This document shows positions 9,685 through 21,028 of a stretch of 39,069 nt of DNA, in pieces. The stretch is taken from NCBI GenBank assembly GCA_947629205.1, contig CANRCV010000008.1:1-39069 (forward strand). The letters run 5' to 3'. The notes under the pieces are model-generated. The model saw only the letters and a list, made by a program, of their open reading frames with translations, searched no databases and was not told where the DNA came from. Origin of the DNA: an uncultured Bacilli bacterium (GTDB lineage: Bacteria; Bacillota_I; Bacilli_A; RF39; UBA660). Every line of letters begins with the position of its first letter. The first letter of the stretch is position 1. Position numbers and translations under genes: made by a program.

Positions 9685-10977
9685 ATGAAAAATAAATTTT
9701 TAAAATCAACACTCATTTTATTATTGGGTGGATTTGTAACAAGAATCCTTGGTTTTATCATAAAAATCGCTTACACAAGAATTATATTAGAAGAAGGCGT
9801 TAGTTTGCATTCTCTTATCATGCCTACCTATTCTTTATTAATGACTATTGCAACACTTGCACTTCCCCTAGCAATTTCTAAACTGGTTGCTGAAGAAAAA
9901 ATACGTAGTTTAAAAATTGTTTCTTCTTCCGTAGCTATTATTATTGTTGTTAATACTCTTTTAATGTCTATCATGTTTTTAAGCAGTAAATTTATTGCTT
10001 TTCATTTACTTAAAAATAAAGAGATCTACTTATTACTTCTTGCTTGTACCATAACTCTACCCTTTGTTAGTTTAACAAGTATTATAAAAGGCTATTTCTT
10101 TGGTAAACAAAAAATGTTTCCTTTTATTTTATCGAATACTGTCGAACAAATCATTCGTCTTATACTCATTGTTTGTTTCTTACCTTACTTTGTTAAAAAA
10201 AGTATTTTAATGGCTGTTGCCGTTTTAATTCTATTTAATATTGTAACGGAACTAGCATCTTTATTTGTCTTTTTCTTCTTTCTACCCAAAAACCTTTATT
10301 TATCAAAAGAAGACTTAAAACCAAATCTTTCTACTATAAAAGAGGTATTAGAAATTAGTTTACCTACTGTATCTTCCCGTTTTATTGGTAATATTGGTTT
10401 TTTCTTTGAACCCATTTTATTAACCAATATTTTACTATTTATGGGCTATTCAAGTGAGTATATTATGATGGAATATGGTTCCTATAACGCTTACTGTATC
10501 TCCCTTCTTACTATGCCTTCTTTTTTTGTATCTGCCCTTTCTAGTGCCCTACTTCCAGAAATTAGTAAATTTCATCAAAAAAAGAATCAAAAAATGTTAA
10601 AAAGAAGATTTAATCAAGCTTTATTTATTTCTTTTCTATTAGGTTTATTTTTTAGTCTCTTTATTCTTTTTTATAAAGAAAAACTTTTATGGATTTTATA
10701 CCATACACAAAGTGGAATTGACTATATTCGCGTTCTTGCTCCTTTTTTTGTTTTATTTTATTTAGAAAGCCCAATTATTAGTACTTTACAAGGATTAGGA
10801 CTTGCTAAGTATACAATGAAAATTACTTTTTGGGGGATGATTCTAAAAACCGGTGTACTCGTTTTCTTTTCCTTCTTTCGTATTGGTATTTATGGTTTAA
10901 TTTTATCCGAGATTGTAAATATTTTATTTGTTGTTTTTATGAATTTATACAAAATAAAAAAGATCTTTTCCACCTAA
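9685..10977 (+). CDS. Polysaccharide/lipid flippase, SpoVB/MOP superfamily
   Basis: 430 aa polytopic protein, FLKSTLILLLGGFVTRILGFIIKIAYTRII; RBS GGGGCGAGG. Confidence 0.85.
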   Translation: MKNKFLKSTLILLLGGFVTRILGFIIKIAYTRIILEEGVSLHSLIMPTYSLLMTIATLALPLAISKLVAEEKIRSLKIVSSSVAIIIVVNTLLMSIMFLSSKFIAFHLLKNKEIYLLLLACTITLPFVSLTSIIKGYFFGKQKMFPFILSNTVEQIIRLILIVCFLPYFVKKSILMAVAVLILFNIVTELASLFVFFFFLPKNLYLSKEDLKPNLSTIKEVLEISLPTVSSRFIGNIGFFFEPILLTNILLFMGYSSEYIMMEYGSYNAYCISLLTMPSFFVSALSSALLPEISKFHQKKNQKMLKRRFNQALFISFLLGLFFSLFILFYKEKLLWILYHTQSGIDYIRVLAPFFVLFYLESPIISTLQGLGLAKYTMKITFWGMILKTGVLVFFSFFRIGIYGLILSEIVNILFVVFMNLYKIKKIFST

Positions 10978-10986
10978 GACCTTTTA
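10957..10986. terminator. Bidirectional terminator between convergent genes
   Basis: AAGATCTT...AAGACCTT stem flanked by A/T runs between converging ORFs. Confidence 0.6.
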
Positions 10987-11604
10987 TAAATTACTTTTCT
11001 TCTTAAAAGCATAGAAAACATCCTCTATGTTTAAATTTTTTCGTGCTAATTCTTGCATCAACCATCTTTTATCTTTTTTGATAAAGGTAAGAGCTTTTTC
11101 TTGTAAAGTACCATCGACAATAATAGGCATAGGATAATTACTTTTGGTATGAAAAGGATTGTATTTAAAAATAGATAATTTTCCATTTGGTTCTAAAAAA
11201 GCATACTCAATTTCATCAATACTTTTAATTTCTTTTTGGCGCATACTTAGTAATAAATCATCCATACTATATCTTTGACGTACCATTTCTTTATAATTGA
11301 CATTACCATTCGCAATAATTAAAGAAGGTTTTCCCCCAAATACATTACGAAATAAACGAGATTTAATACTAATGAATGCTAAAGTAATTTCTAAGACGAC
11401 TAATAATGTAATAGGAATAATGGTAAAAAATATTGAATCATTACTGTTTTCAATACTAATTGCTACTAATTCCGCAATTAATATGGAAACAATTAAATCA
11501 ATAATCCCCAGCTGCCCAATTTCTCTTTTTCCCATAATACGATAAGCAAGAACGATAAAAAAATAAAAAAAGGTTGTTCTAAAAACGACTGTGAGTAATT
11601 CCAT
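10984..11604 (-). CDS. DUF421 (YetF-like) membrane protein
   Basis: YRIMGKREIGQLGIIDLIVSILIAELVAISIE and GKPSLIIANGNVNYKEMVRQRYSMDDLLLSMRQKEI; start at 11604 fits the RBS GGAAGGTGA. Confidence 0.9.
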   Translation of the reverse strand: MELLTVVFRTTFFYFFIVLAYRIMGKREIGQLGIIDLIVSILIAELVAISIENSNDSIFFTIIPITLLVVLEITLAFISIKSRLFRNVFGGKPSLIIANGNVNYKEMVRQRYSMDDLLLSMRQKEIKSIDEIEYAFLEPNGKLSIFKYNPFHTKSNYPMPIIVDGTLQEKALTFIKKDKRWLMQELARKNLNIEDVFYAFKKKSNL

Positions 11605-11680
11605 AAATTCACCTTCCCTTTTTATTATGGTTTTTTTCATAACTTTTTAAACAAAATCATAACTTTTATTAGGTGATTAT

Positions 11681-12049
11681 ATGAAATATGTAAAAGAATA
11701 TGGGTTTTCATTATTAAAATTTTTAGGTTTTTTACTAGGAGGTAGTCTTCTTTTAAGTATAGCGTATTATTTATTTATACCAACCAATATTATAAATTTT
11801 ATAGCATTTCTTTATATGTTCATTGTTTTCTTCTTCTTTGGAGTTGCTGCCGGAAAAAAAACCGAAAATCATGGATTTCTAGCTGGTGTTAAAATAGGAG
11901 TTCTTTTCTTACTTGTTTTATTTTTTCTTAATGTACTCTTTTACCAAGAAGGATTTAGGCTTTATCGTCTTCTCTATGCTTTTTGTCTATTACTTGCTTG
12001 TGTTATCGGTTCTACGATTGGTATTAATACGAAAAAAAGTAAAGCGTAA
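11681..12049 (+). CDS. Small membrane protein (TIGR04086-like)
   Basis: 122 aa, four predicted TM segments; RBS TTAGGTGAT before ATG. Confidence 0.6.
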   Translation: MKYVKEYGFSLLKFLGFLLGGSLLLSIAYYLFIPTNIINFIAFLYMFIVFFFFGVAAGKKTENHGFLAGVKIGVLFLLVLFFLNVLFYQEGFRLYRLLYAFCLLLACVIGSTIGINTKKSKA

Positions 12050-12052
12050 TCT

Positions 12053-12060
<8 letters not shown>
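12035..12060. terminator. Bidirectional intrinsic terminator containing both stop codons
   Basis: Perfect 10-bp inverted repeat AAAAGTAAAG-CGTAAT-CTTTACTTTT overlapping the ends of the + gene (12049) and the - gene (12053). Confidence 0.85.
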
Positions 12061-13487
<1,427 letters not shown>

Positions 13488-13497
13488 CTAACTTTCG

Positions 13498-13857
13498 TTA
13501 TATAGCTCTACCGCCATACACATCTTTTTCTAAATTTTGTTCTAAATCTCTTTTTATTCGTTCTAATATTTGCATTTTAAGAGTTAAAAAATTAAGTTTT
13601 TGTCCTTCTTCTAAATGCATATAACCAAAATAAGAATTCCAAACAAAACCAACAACATTTCCAAATTGATCACATAAACCAACTAAATCAATCGTATTAT
13701 TACCAATTAGAATTTGATCACGAAGATAAAATAGTTTTTGATTATTAATTGTTTTTTCATCGACAACCATTTTTTTACTTCCCTCTAATTTTGTATAGTT
13801 TCTAAATTGATTTTTTTCTTCATTTAATACCCCTAAAGAGATATAATTCTTCTTCAT
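13498..13857 (-). CDS. Hypothetical protein, 119 aa
   Basis: Open frame between tgt and queA with the same orientation and spacing. Confidence 0.55.
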   Translation of the reverse strand: MKKNYISLGVLNEEKNQFRNYTKLEGSKKMVVDEKTINNQKLFYLRDQILIGNNTIDLVGLCDQFGNVVGFVWNSYFGYMHLEEGQKLNFLTLKMQILERIKRDLEQNLEKDVYGGRAI

Positions 13858-13884
13858 TTTTAATCACCTTTTGCTATTATAACA

Positions 13885-14910
13885 CTATTTAATAAACATT
13901 GCATCTCCAAATGAGAAAAAGCGATATTTTTCTTTCACTGCCTCTTCATAGGCTTTTAAAATATATTCTCTTTTGGATAGGGCACTTACAAGCATTAAAA
14001 GAGTACTTTTAGGCAAATGAAAATTCGTAATTAAACCATCAATTGCTTTAAATTCATATCCTGGATAAATAAAGATATCGGTATTTCCACTACATTCTTT
14101 AAATATTCCATACTTAGTTTTAATGGTTTCAAGTGTTCTTGTGGAAGTCGTTCCTACCGCAATAATTCTTCTATTTTCTTCATTTGCTAAATTTAAAATA
14201 TCGGCTGTTTCTTTACTCATTTCATAATATTCACTATGCATTTTATGAGATTTTATATCTTGAACCTCAACTGGTCGAAAAGTACCTAATCCAACATGTA
14301 AAGTAATTTCGGTCACGATTACTCCTTTCTTTTTAATATCTTCTAATAATTCTTTGGTAAAATGAAGCCCCGCTGTTGGAGCAGCAGCACTTCCACTATT
14401 TTTAGCATAAACGGTTTGATAACGATTCTTTTCTTCTAATTTTTGATGAATATAAGGTGGAAGAGGCATTTCCCCTAGTTTATCTAATAGTTCTAAAAAA
14501 ATACCTTCATAAAAAAATTGAACCACAACCATGCCATCTTCTTTTTTTTCTTTGACCTCTGCTACTAATAAATCATGACCAAAAGTAATTTTTGTTCCTA
14601 TATGTAAACGTTTAAAAGGACGTGATAAACATTCCCAAGTATCTTTTTTTATTTCTTTTAAAAGTAAAAGTTCTATCGTTGCTTGGGTATCTATTTTAGA
14701 ACCAATTAAACGAGCAGGAATGACTTTTGTATTATTTAAAACCAATACATCCCCTTTTTTAAGTTCGTCTAAAATATCTACAAAATGTTTGTGTTCAATA
14801 GCTCCTGTTTTTTTATCCATCACCATAAGACGTGAAGAACAACGTTCTTTTAAAGGGGTTTGAGCAATTAAATTCTCTGGTAAATCATAATCAAAATCTG
14901 CGGTTTGCAT
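13885..14910 (-). CDS. queA: S-adenosylmethionine:tRNA ribosyltransferase-isomerase
   Basis: 341 aa; [47 protein letters not shown]. Confidence 0.97.
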   Translation of the reverse strand: MQTADFDYDLPENLIAQTPLKERCSSRLMVMDKKTGAIEHKHFVDILDELKKGDVLVLNNTKVIPARLIGSKIDTQATIELLLLKEIKKDTWECLSRPFKRLHIGTKITFGHDLLVAEVKEKKEDGMVVVQFFYEGIFLELLDKLGEMPLPPYIHQKLEEKNRYQTVYAKNSGSAAAPTAGLHFTKELLEDIKKKGVIVTEITLHVGLGTFRPVEVQDIKSHKMHSEYYEMSKETADILNLANEENRRIIAVGTTSTRTLETIKTKYGIFKECSGNTDIFIYPGYEFKAIDGLITNFHLPKSTLLMLVSALSKREYILKAYEEAVKEKYRFFSFGDAMFIK

Positions 14911-15685
14911 CTAATTCATCTTCTTTCCTTTTAAATTTATAAGACCAATTTAAAACTTCTTTATCATGTTTAGGATAGTAATCAAAAAGATTGAGTTGGG
15001 ATAAATACCCCATTTGCATTAAACTAGAAATTAAATCAAGTTGTTCTTGCGTACAATTTTTACTATGATAAACAACCATACATTGTTTTTTAAGATAATC
15101 ATAGATATCAAAACGAAGAAGTGGCCATAAAAACATTAAAATCTCTCCCATTTCACTTTGATCTTGTTTTAAAGAAAACATTTTTTCACATAGTTCTTTA
15201 TCTCGAATCATACCTAAGTTTAATAATTGATACGCAAGAGCTCTATGCCCTCCAATACTTGGTACTAATTTGTATAAATCATGTGTAATAAAACACGGCT
15301 CTAAAGATCGTTCTGGTATAAATGGTTCTATTTTTAAGTCTTTATCACTGGAAAAATGTAAAAATTTTGCTCCAAAATCAAGAGTAACATATTTATCAAA
15401 ATAGGAAGAATATTGTTTTAAAACATAAACTCTTTCTTTTTTTATTCCAGTAAGCATAATCGTTTCATTTAAACCAAAATGAAGCAAAGAATATTCTAAA
15501 TTGCCAAAAACAAAATCAAAATAAGGAGCAAAATACGTATAATCTTTACTAAAATTTTCAAATTCTTTTAAATTGTCTAAACTTAAAGAACAATACTCTT
15601 TACAAATTTCTTTACATTTTTCTTCTATTTCATAGTAAAGACAACTTATTTTACTACCATTAGGAGCCAGTATTTCTGCAATCAT
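14891..15685 (-). CDS. Hypothetical protein, 264 aa
   Basis: Long open frame overlapping the queA start by 20 nt; no recognised domain. Confidence 0.6.
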   Translation of the reverse strand: MIAEILAPNGSKISCLYYEIEEKCKEICKEYCSLSLDNLKEFENFSKDYTYFAPYFDFVFGNLEYSLLHFGLNETIMLTGIKKERVYVLKQYSSYFDKYVTLDFGAKFLHFSSDKDLKIEPFIPERSLEPCFITHDLYKLVPSIGGHRALAYQLLNLGMIRDKELCEKMFSLKQDQSEMGEILMFLWPLLRFDIYDYLKKQCMVVYHSKNCTQEQLDLISSLMQMGYLSQLNLFDYYPKHDKEVLNWSYKFKRKEDELDANRRF

Positions 15686-15699
15686 GATTTAATCACCTT

Positions 15700-16284
15700 T
15701 TACTTTTTTTTATTTCTTGATACACCAATTGAAAATAAGTCTTGAATATTTTGGTAAGCCTCTTCAAAATTATCCATAGCTAATTTTAAAACATGAATGG
15801 ATGTATTTTCTAATTCCTTACACAAATCAAAATAAATTTTTTGTTGATTGGCACTATTTTCAATACTAAAGGCTTGATAATTATGATGTGCTTCTCTTTC
15901 TAATCTTTTTCGATACAATTCAATATTTTTTAAATATAAAACAATAAAATAGATTTCATAATCCAAATTTTGTAATTGTTGAGTTAAAGACTGATAAACA
16001 TCCGTAAAAGAATATTCTTTATATCCTAAACGAGCATAGACTTCTTCTGTAAAGAAAGTTCTATCAAAAATCATATTCATAGGAATATCTTGCATTACTT
16101 TTAAATACTCTAGTAAAGCATTATACATTTTGGTACTATATTCTTTACCAGTTTTGGTTTTATCACTTTGACCGGATAAACGATACAAATTAGAAGATGA
16201 AATATTTTCACGTAAATAATTAGTTAAAGTTGTTTTTCCTGTTCCTTGTGGACCTTCTACAATAATTAATTTTTTCTTTTCCAT
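15700..16284 (-). CDS. P-loop nucleoside/nucleotide kinase-like protein
   Basis: 194 aa; Walker A VEGPQGTGKTTLTNYL and a DRTFFTEEVYARLG segment like the DR(S/T) motif of thymidylate/deoxynucleoside kinases. Confidence 0.7.
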   Translation of the reverse strand: MEKKKLIIVEGPQGTGKTTLTNYLRENISSSNLYRLSGQSDKTKTGKEYSTKMYNALLEYLKVMQDIPMNMIFDRTFFTEEVYARLGYKEYSFTDVYQSLTQQLQNLDYEIYFIVLYLKNIELYRKRLEREAHHNYQAFSIENSANQQKIYFDLCKELENTSIHVLKLAMDNFEEAYQNIQDLFSIGVSRNKKK

Positions 16285-16306
16285 ACATTATTCCCCCATA
16301 TCTAAT

Positions 16307-17311
16307 TTAAAACAAAGATTCATTATGACGTATTTTTAAGTGGTCATAAGCTTTTTCTGTTGCCATTCTACCTCTTGGTGTTCTTTTAATAAATCCTTCT
16401 TGTAGTAAAAATGGTTCTACAACATCTTCAACTGTGGATACCTCTTCACCAATAGAGGTAGCAATTGTCTCTACTCCTACTGGACCACCATTAAATTTGG
16501 TAATTAAACTTGTTAAATATTCTATATCAATAGAATCTAAACCATATTGATCTACTTTTAAACGATTTAAAGATTCTATAGCAAGTTCTTTTGTAATATG
16601 CGTATGCCCTTCTACCAAAGCAAAATCACGTATTCTTTTAAATAAACGATTAGCAATTCGTGGTGTTTTTCTACATCTCTTACTTAATTCTTCTGCGGCA
16701 TCCTCATCAATTGGCATATCAAATACACGACTGGTTCTTTTAATAATTTGTTTTAATTCTTCAGCATTATAATATTCTAATTTAGAAATAATGCCAAAAC
16801 GATCTCTTAAAGGAGAAGATATATCACCCGCACGAGTCGTTGCTCCTACTAAAGTAAAGGGAGGCAAATCAATTTTTATATTTCTACTTTTTCCATCTGT
16901 ACCAATCACTAAATCAATTTCAAAGTCTTCCATCGCTGGATATAAAACCTCTTCAATAAATTTAGGCATACGATGAATTTCATCAATAAATAAGACATCT
17001 CCTGGTTCAAGTGTTGATAAAATAGCTGCTAAATCTCCCGTTTTTTCAATAGAAGGTCCACTTGCTGTTTTAATGTTACTTCCCAGTTCATTAGCAATAA
17101 TATGAGCAAGTGTTGTTTTTCCAAGACCTGGAGGGCCATATAATAAAACATGATCTAATGGTTCTTCACGTAATAAAGCTGCTTTAATAAAAATACGTAA
17201 GTTTTCTTTAATTTCTTTTTGACCTACATATTCATCTAAACTTTGAGGACGAATATTTTTTTCAAAAATATCTTCTTGTTTTTCCTCTCCATCCACAATT
17301 CTATCTTCCAT
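16307..17311 (-). CDS. ruvB: Holliday junction branch migration ATPase RuvB
   Basis: 334 aa; [48 protein letters not shown]. Confidence 0.98.
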   Translation of the reverse strand: MEDRIVDGEEKQEDIFEKNIRPQSLDEYVGQKEIKENLRIFIKAALLREEPLDHVLLYGPPGLGKTTLAHIIANELGSNIKTASGPSIEKTGDLAAILSTLEPGDVLFIDEIHRMPKFIEEVLYPAMEDFEIDLVIGTDGKSRNIKIDLPPFTLVGATTRAGDISSPLRDRFGIISKLEYYNAEELKQIIKRTSRVFDMPIDEDAAEELSKRCRKTPRIANRLFKRIRDFALVEGHTHITKELAIESLNRLKVDQYGLDSIDIEYLTSLITKFNGGPVGVETIATSIGEEVSTVEDVVEPFLLQEGFIKRTPRGRMATEKAYDHLKIRHNESLF

Positions 17312-17324
17312 AAAAAACTCCTTT

Positions 17325-17885
17325 CTATTTTAATAATAATTTCAATGCTTCTTTTATTTGTTCTTCTACTTTTAATGAAGGATTCACTTTCGGTAGAATT
17401 TTTTTAATATCACTTGTTTTATAACCTAAACTTTCTAAAGCCTCTACAACCTCTTCTAATCCAGTTGATACCATTTCTTCATTCTTAACTAATTTTCCTT
17501 TTAAATCCAAAATAATTTGACGTGCTACTTTTTCTCCTACTTTTGGAAACTTGGTTAAATATAAAATATTTTCTCTTTCAATGGCATCCATAATTCCTGA
17601 AACACTTCCTAAAGAAAACATAGGAAGAGCAAGTTTTGGTCCAACTCCTTTTACACTAATTAATTTTAAAAACATTTCTTTTTCTTCTATGGTATTAAAA
17701 CCATATAATGAAAATTCATCTTCTTTAATATAAGGATATATATAAACTTTTTTTTCTTCTTCTAAAGGAAAACTAAAAGGATTTGCTACAAAAATTTGAA
17801 ATCCAATCCCATTATTTTCTAATGTAATATAATTTTTTTCTGTTTCCTTTACAATTCCTGTTATAAAACTAAACATCTTAACCAC
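17325..17885 (-). CDS. ruvA: Holliday junction DNA-binding protein RuvA
   Basis: 186 aa; [35 protein letters not shown]. Confidence 0.95.
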   Translation of the reverse strand: MVKMFSFITGIVKETEKNYITLENNGIGFQIFVANPFSFPLEEEKKVYIYPYIKEDEFSLYGFNTIEEKEMFLKLISVKGVGPKLALPMFSLGSVSGIMDAIERENILYLTKFPKVGEKVARQIILDLKGKLVKNEEMVSTGLEEVVEALESLGYKTSDIKKILPKVNPSLKVEEQIKEALKLLLK

Positions 17886-17950
17886 CTTAAAAATATTGTA
17901 GCATACAAGTGTACTACAAACAAGAAAAATTCATAGAAGAAATTTTTTTA

Positions 17951-17995
17951 AAAAAAGAAAACAAAGGCACTATTTGTTACTCTTTTTTAAGTGCC
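17951..17995 (-). terminator. Intrinsic terminator of the sigma-factor gene
   Basis: Minus strand GGCACT...AGTGCC followed by TTTGTTTTCTTTTTTT, overlapping the stop codon. Confidence 0.75.
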
Positions 17996-20937
17996 AATTT
18001 GTTTTCTTCTTCCTTTTGTAATTGTAAAAAATTTTGATTGGAAACCATTAAATTTTCTTTTTTAAATAAATAGAATAACTTTAATAAACGTAAATATGCT
18101 TTTTTATCCTTCCCATCTTTTTCAATTAAACATTCAAAATTATCCCAAGCTTTGATCACTCTTGCTTGATTTTTACTTATATTCATTTGAACATATAAAT
18201 ATTTTTTAATTTCTAAAATTTCTTGTGGGAAAATATCTTTTAATTGTAATGTTTTTTCTGTTTGTATCTTTTCTTCTTTAATTAACAACCTTGTATTTAA
18301 AGTTTTTATTGCATTATAATAATTTTGATAAATTGTATTATTTCTTACCTTAGAAACGCCATTGTTTTCTAATAAAGTCGTTCCATTTAATAAATAGATA
18401 GCTTCTTTTTGTTTTTCTGGTAACTGTCTAATTTTTACTTGCCACTCATCCATTGTAATCTCTGGATGTTCACCCATTAATTTTTCTAATTTGTTTTGAT
18501 AATGATAACTACTTTTTAAATAACTTAAATTTTTTACAGCATGCTTATAATTCATATAAATTATATTGTAATTATCTGTAGGAATACTATTATTTTCAAG
18601 TAATGTTTTACCATTGACAAAATAGATGGCTTCTCTTTGTTTTTCCGTTAACGTCTTAATTCTGGCAAGCCATTCTTCTATCGTAATTTCTGGGTGTTCT
18701 TTCATTAATTCCATTAATCTATTGGATACATTTATAGATGGTGTTTTTGGTTTTTCCACTAAAAACATTTTATTTAAGTTGTGAATGGCTAAATAAAAAT
18801 TATTATGGAATTCTTTGTATTTTTCTTTAGGAATAAGATTGTTTTCTAACAAAGTAGTTCCATTGACAAAATAGATGGCATCTCTTTGTTTTTTCGTTAA
18901 TCTTTTAATTCTTGCTTGCCACTCATCCATTGTAATCTCAGGGTGATCACTCATTAATTTGGTTAATTTACTTTGATAAGCTTTTTTATTTTTAAACTTA
19001 TTTAAATTTTGAATAGCTAAAAAATAATTTTGATAAGTAGCTTTATAAGTATCCTTTGGAATACTATTATTTTCAAGTAATGTTTTACCATTCACTAAAT
19101 AAATTACATCTTTTTGTTTATCTGGTAACGTATTAATTCTTGCATGCCATTCCTCTATTGTAATTTCTGGATGCTTTTTCATTAACTCAATTAATTTATT
19201 TGATCCTTTACTAGATACATTTCTTGGTTTTTTTTCTAATTCATTTTTTAAAGCAAACATTTTACATAAATTTTGAATAGCTAGAAAATAATTTTGATAA
19301 GTAGCACTGTAATTGTCTTTAGGAAAAGCATTATTTTCGTGTAATGACTCTCCATTTACTAAATAGATGGTTTTTCTTTGTTTCGGTGGTAATAATTTAA
19401 TTTTTTCTTGCCACTCTTTCAATGCTATTTCTGGGTGTCTTTTCATTAATTCAATTAATTTATTTGATTGAGTTTTTGATTCCATTTTTGATTCTATAAC
19501 ACGTTTTTCTACCACAGGAGCAGGTTTTGATTTTTTTACATAATTAACCACAATTCTTTCACGTGTTGGTGGTGTATTTTGAATCCTTGTTGTACTATGA
19601 ACTTTAGAATCTTTAGTTGCTTCATCTAAATAATCTTTTATTTGTTTAGAACGATATGGATGTCTTAATTTACGTAAAGCTTTCGCTTCTATTTGACGAA
19701 TACGTTCTCTTGTTACATGATAATAATTTCCTATTTCTTCTAAAGTATGTGTTTTTCCATCTAAAAGTCCAAAACGTAGACAAATAATATTTCTTTCTTT
19801 TTCTGTTAATGTTTCTAAAACTTTTTGAATATCACTTTTTAACATATTATTAATTGAATATTCTTCTGGTTGTTCAAAAGTATCATCTGGTAGAAAATCA
19901 AGTAATACACTTTCTCCATCATCCCCAATAGGTGTTTCTAAAGAGATTTGATTCACAATTTGAGAATCATTTAAGCGACTTTCTACTTGGTCTTTTGTCA
20001 TACCCATAGCCGATGCAATTTCCTCTGTCGTAGGTGTTCTTCCTAATTCAACTTTTAATTTTTTTGTTAAACGTTCTATTTTGTGAATGGATTCATGGAC
20101 ATGAACAGGTATTCTAACAAGTGTTCCTGTATTAGCTAAAGCTCTAGTTATGGCTTGACGAATCCACCAAGTTGCATAAGTAGAAAATTTATAGCCTCTT
20201 TTATAATCAAAATAATCTACAGCAGTCATAAGACCAATATTTCCTTCTTGAATTAAATCAAGTAAAGAAAGACCAAATCCCACATAATGTCTAGCAACAC
20301 TAACCACTAAACGTAAATTACTTTCAATAATTTGTTTTCTAATCTCTGTATTTCCTTGTTCAAGCATTTTAAAATATTCTTGTTCTTGTTCTTTCGTTAG
20401 TAATGGTTTTTGACCTATCTCATGTAAATACATTCCTTCAGCATTACCCATAACTACTTCATTTTCTTTAAACTCTTCATCACTTTCTTCTTCCATTAAA
20501 TCATGCATAGATTGATAATTATTTATAAATTCTTGAAAGTTTTTACTAGTAGATACCATTTCTTTTAATTCTTGAAAATCTTCTTCATTTTTATAATTTG
20601 AAAATATTTTTTCAAAAAGCGGTTGTTCAAATAAAACAATACATTCATCAATATTTAGTTCATATGAAATCGAATCTAAAAAAGAAAAGAAAGGCATAAT
20701 TTGTTTTATAAGATCCTCTACTTCGCTTGTAAGAGAAATCGATAAAGATTTAATATATTGAAACATATATTCTAAATTCATATTTTCTTTTACATAATGA
20801 TGGAGTTCTTTCTCTAAAGCCTTTTGAAAATGATTGCTTTTTTTGGCTTTATTGATCATTGTTAAAAAGACAGAATCTGGAATATTCATAAAAGAATATT
20901 TATTTTTTATTTCTAATTCTTCCCTACTAAAACGCAT
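17977..20937 (-). CDS. RNA polymerase sigma-70 (RpoD/SigA-like) with a five-repeat C-terminal extension
   Basis: 986 aa; regions 2-3 (NLRLVVSVARHYVGFGLSLLDLIQEGNIGLMTAVDYFDYKRGYKFSTYATWWIRQAITRAL) and 4.2 (HTLEEIGNYYHVTRERIRQIEAKALRKLRHP), then about 550 extra residues with tandem repeats. Confidence 0.93.
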   Translation of the reverse strand: MRFSREELEIKNKYSFMNIPDSVFLTMINKAKKSNHFQKALEKELHHYVKENMNLEYMFQYIKSLSISLTSEVEDLIKQIMPFFSFLDSISYELNIDECIVLFEQPLFEKIFSNYKNEEDFQELKEMVSTSKNFQEFINNYQSMHDLMEEESDEEFKENEVVMGNAEGMYLHEIGQKPLLTKEQEQEYFKMLEQGNTEIRKQIIESNLRLVVSVARHYVGFGLSLLDLIQEGNIGLMTAVDYFDYKRGYKFSTYATWWIRQAITRALANTGTLVRIPVHVHESIHKIERLTKKLKVELGRTPTTEEIASAMGMTKDQVESRLNDSQIVNQISLETPIGDDGESVLLDFLPDDTFEQPEEYSINNMLKSDIQKVLETLTEKERNIICLRFGLLDGKTHTLEEIGNYYHVTRERIRQIEAKALRKLRHPYRSKQIKDYLDEATKDSKVHSTTRIQNTPPTRERIVVNYVKKSKPAPVVEKRVIESKMESKTQSNKLIELMKRHPEIALKEWQEKIKLLPPKQRKTIYLVNGESLHENNAFPKDNYSATYQNYFLAIQNLCKMFALKNELEKKPRNVSSKGSNKLIELMKKHPEITIEEWHARINTLPDKQKDVIYLVNGKTLLENNSIPKDTYKATYQNYFLAIQNLNKFKNKKAYQSKLTKLMSDHPEITMDEWQARIKRLTKKQRDAIYFVNGTTLLENNLIPKEKYKEFHNNFYLAIHNLNKMFLVEKPKTPSINVSNRLMELMKEHPEITIEEWLARIKTLTEKQREAIYFVNGKTLLENNSIPTDNYNIIYMNYKHAVKNLSYLKSSYHYQNKLEKLMGEHPEITMDEWQVKIRQLPEKQKEAIYLLNGTTLLENNGVSKVRNNTIYQNYYNAIKTLNTRLLIKEEKIQTEKTLQLKDIFPQEILEIKKYLYVQMNISKNQARVIKAWDNFECLIEKDGKDKKAYLRLLKLFYLFKKENLMVSNQNFLQLQKEEENKLALKKE
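18285..19467 (-). repeat. Five tandem protein-coding repeats in the sigma-factor C-terminus
   Basis: Repeat starts near 19467, 19203, 18972, 18726 and 18495; consensus (S)NKLxxLMKxHPEITxEEWxARIxxLPxKQRxAIYxVNGxTLLENNxIPKxxYxxxYQNYxxAIxNL. Confidence 0.95.
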
Positions 20938-20957
20938 AACCTTTCACCTTGTTTGTT

Positions 20958-20986
20958 ATTATACCGAAAATGCTATTTTAGTGCAA
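20958..20986 (-). promoter_or_regulatory. Promoter of the sigma-factor gene
   Basis: TTGCAC - 17 nt - TATAAT on minus strand upstream of ATG 20937. Confidence 0.75.
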
Positions 20987-20987
20987 G

Positions 20988-21028
20988 AAAAAAAAGACCT
21001 ATCCTGCTAAAAATTGTAGCAAAATAGG
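20988..21028 (-). terminator. Intrinsic terminator at the end of the tad operon
   Basis: Minus strand CCTATTTTGCT / AGCAGGATAGG stem followed by TCTTTTTTTT. Confidence 0.8.

Noticed and set aside
18285-19467. Possibility that the sigma repeats are a separate gene fused by sequencing error
   Set aside because: The frame is continuous, the linker (KDSKVHSTTRIQNTPPTRERIVVNYVKKSKPAPVVEKRVIESKMESKTQ) is plausible, there is no internal promoter or RBS that stands out, and one promoter and one terminator bracket the whole gene.
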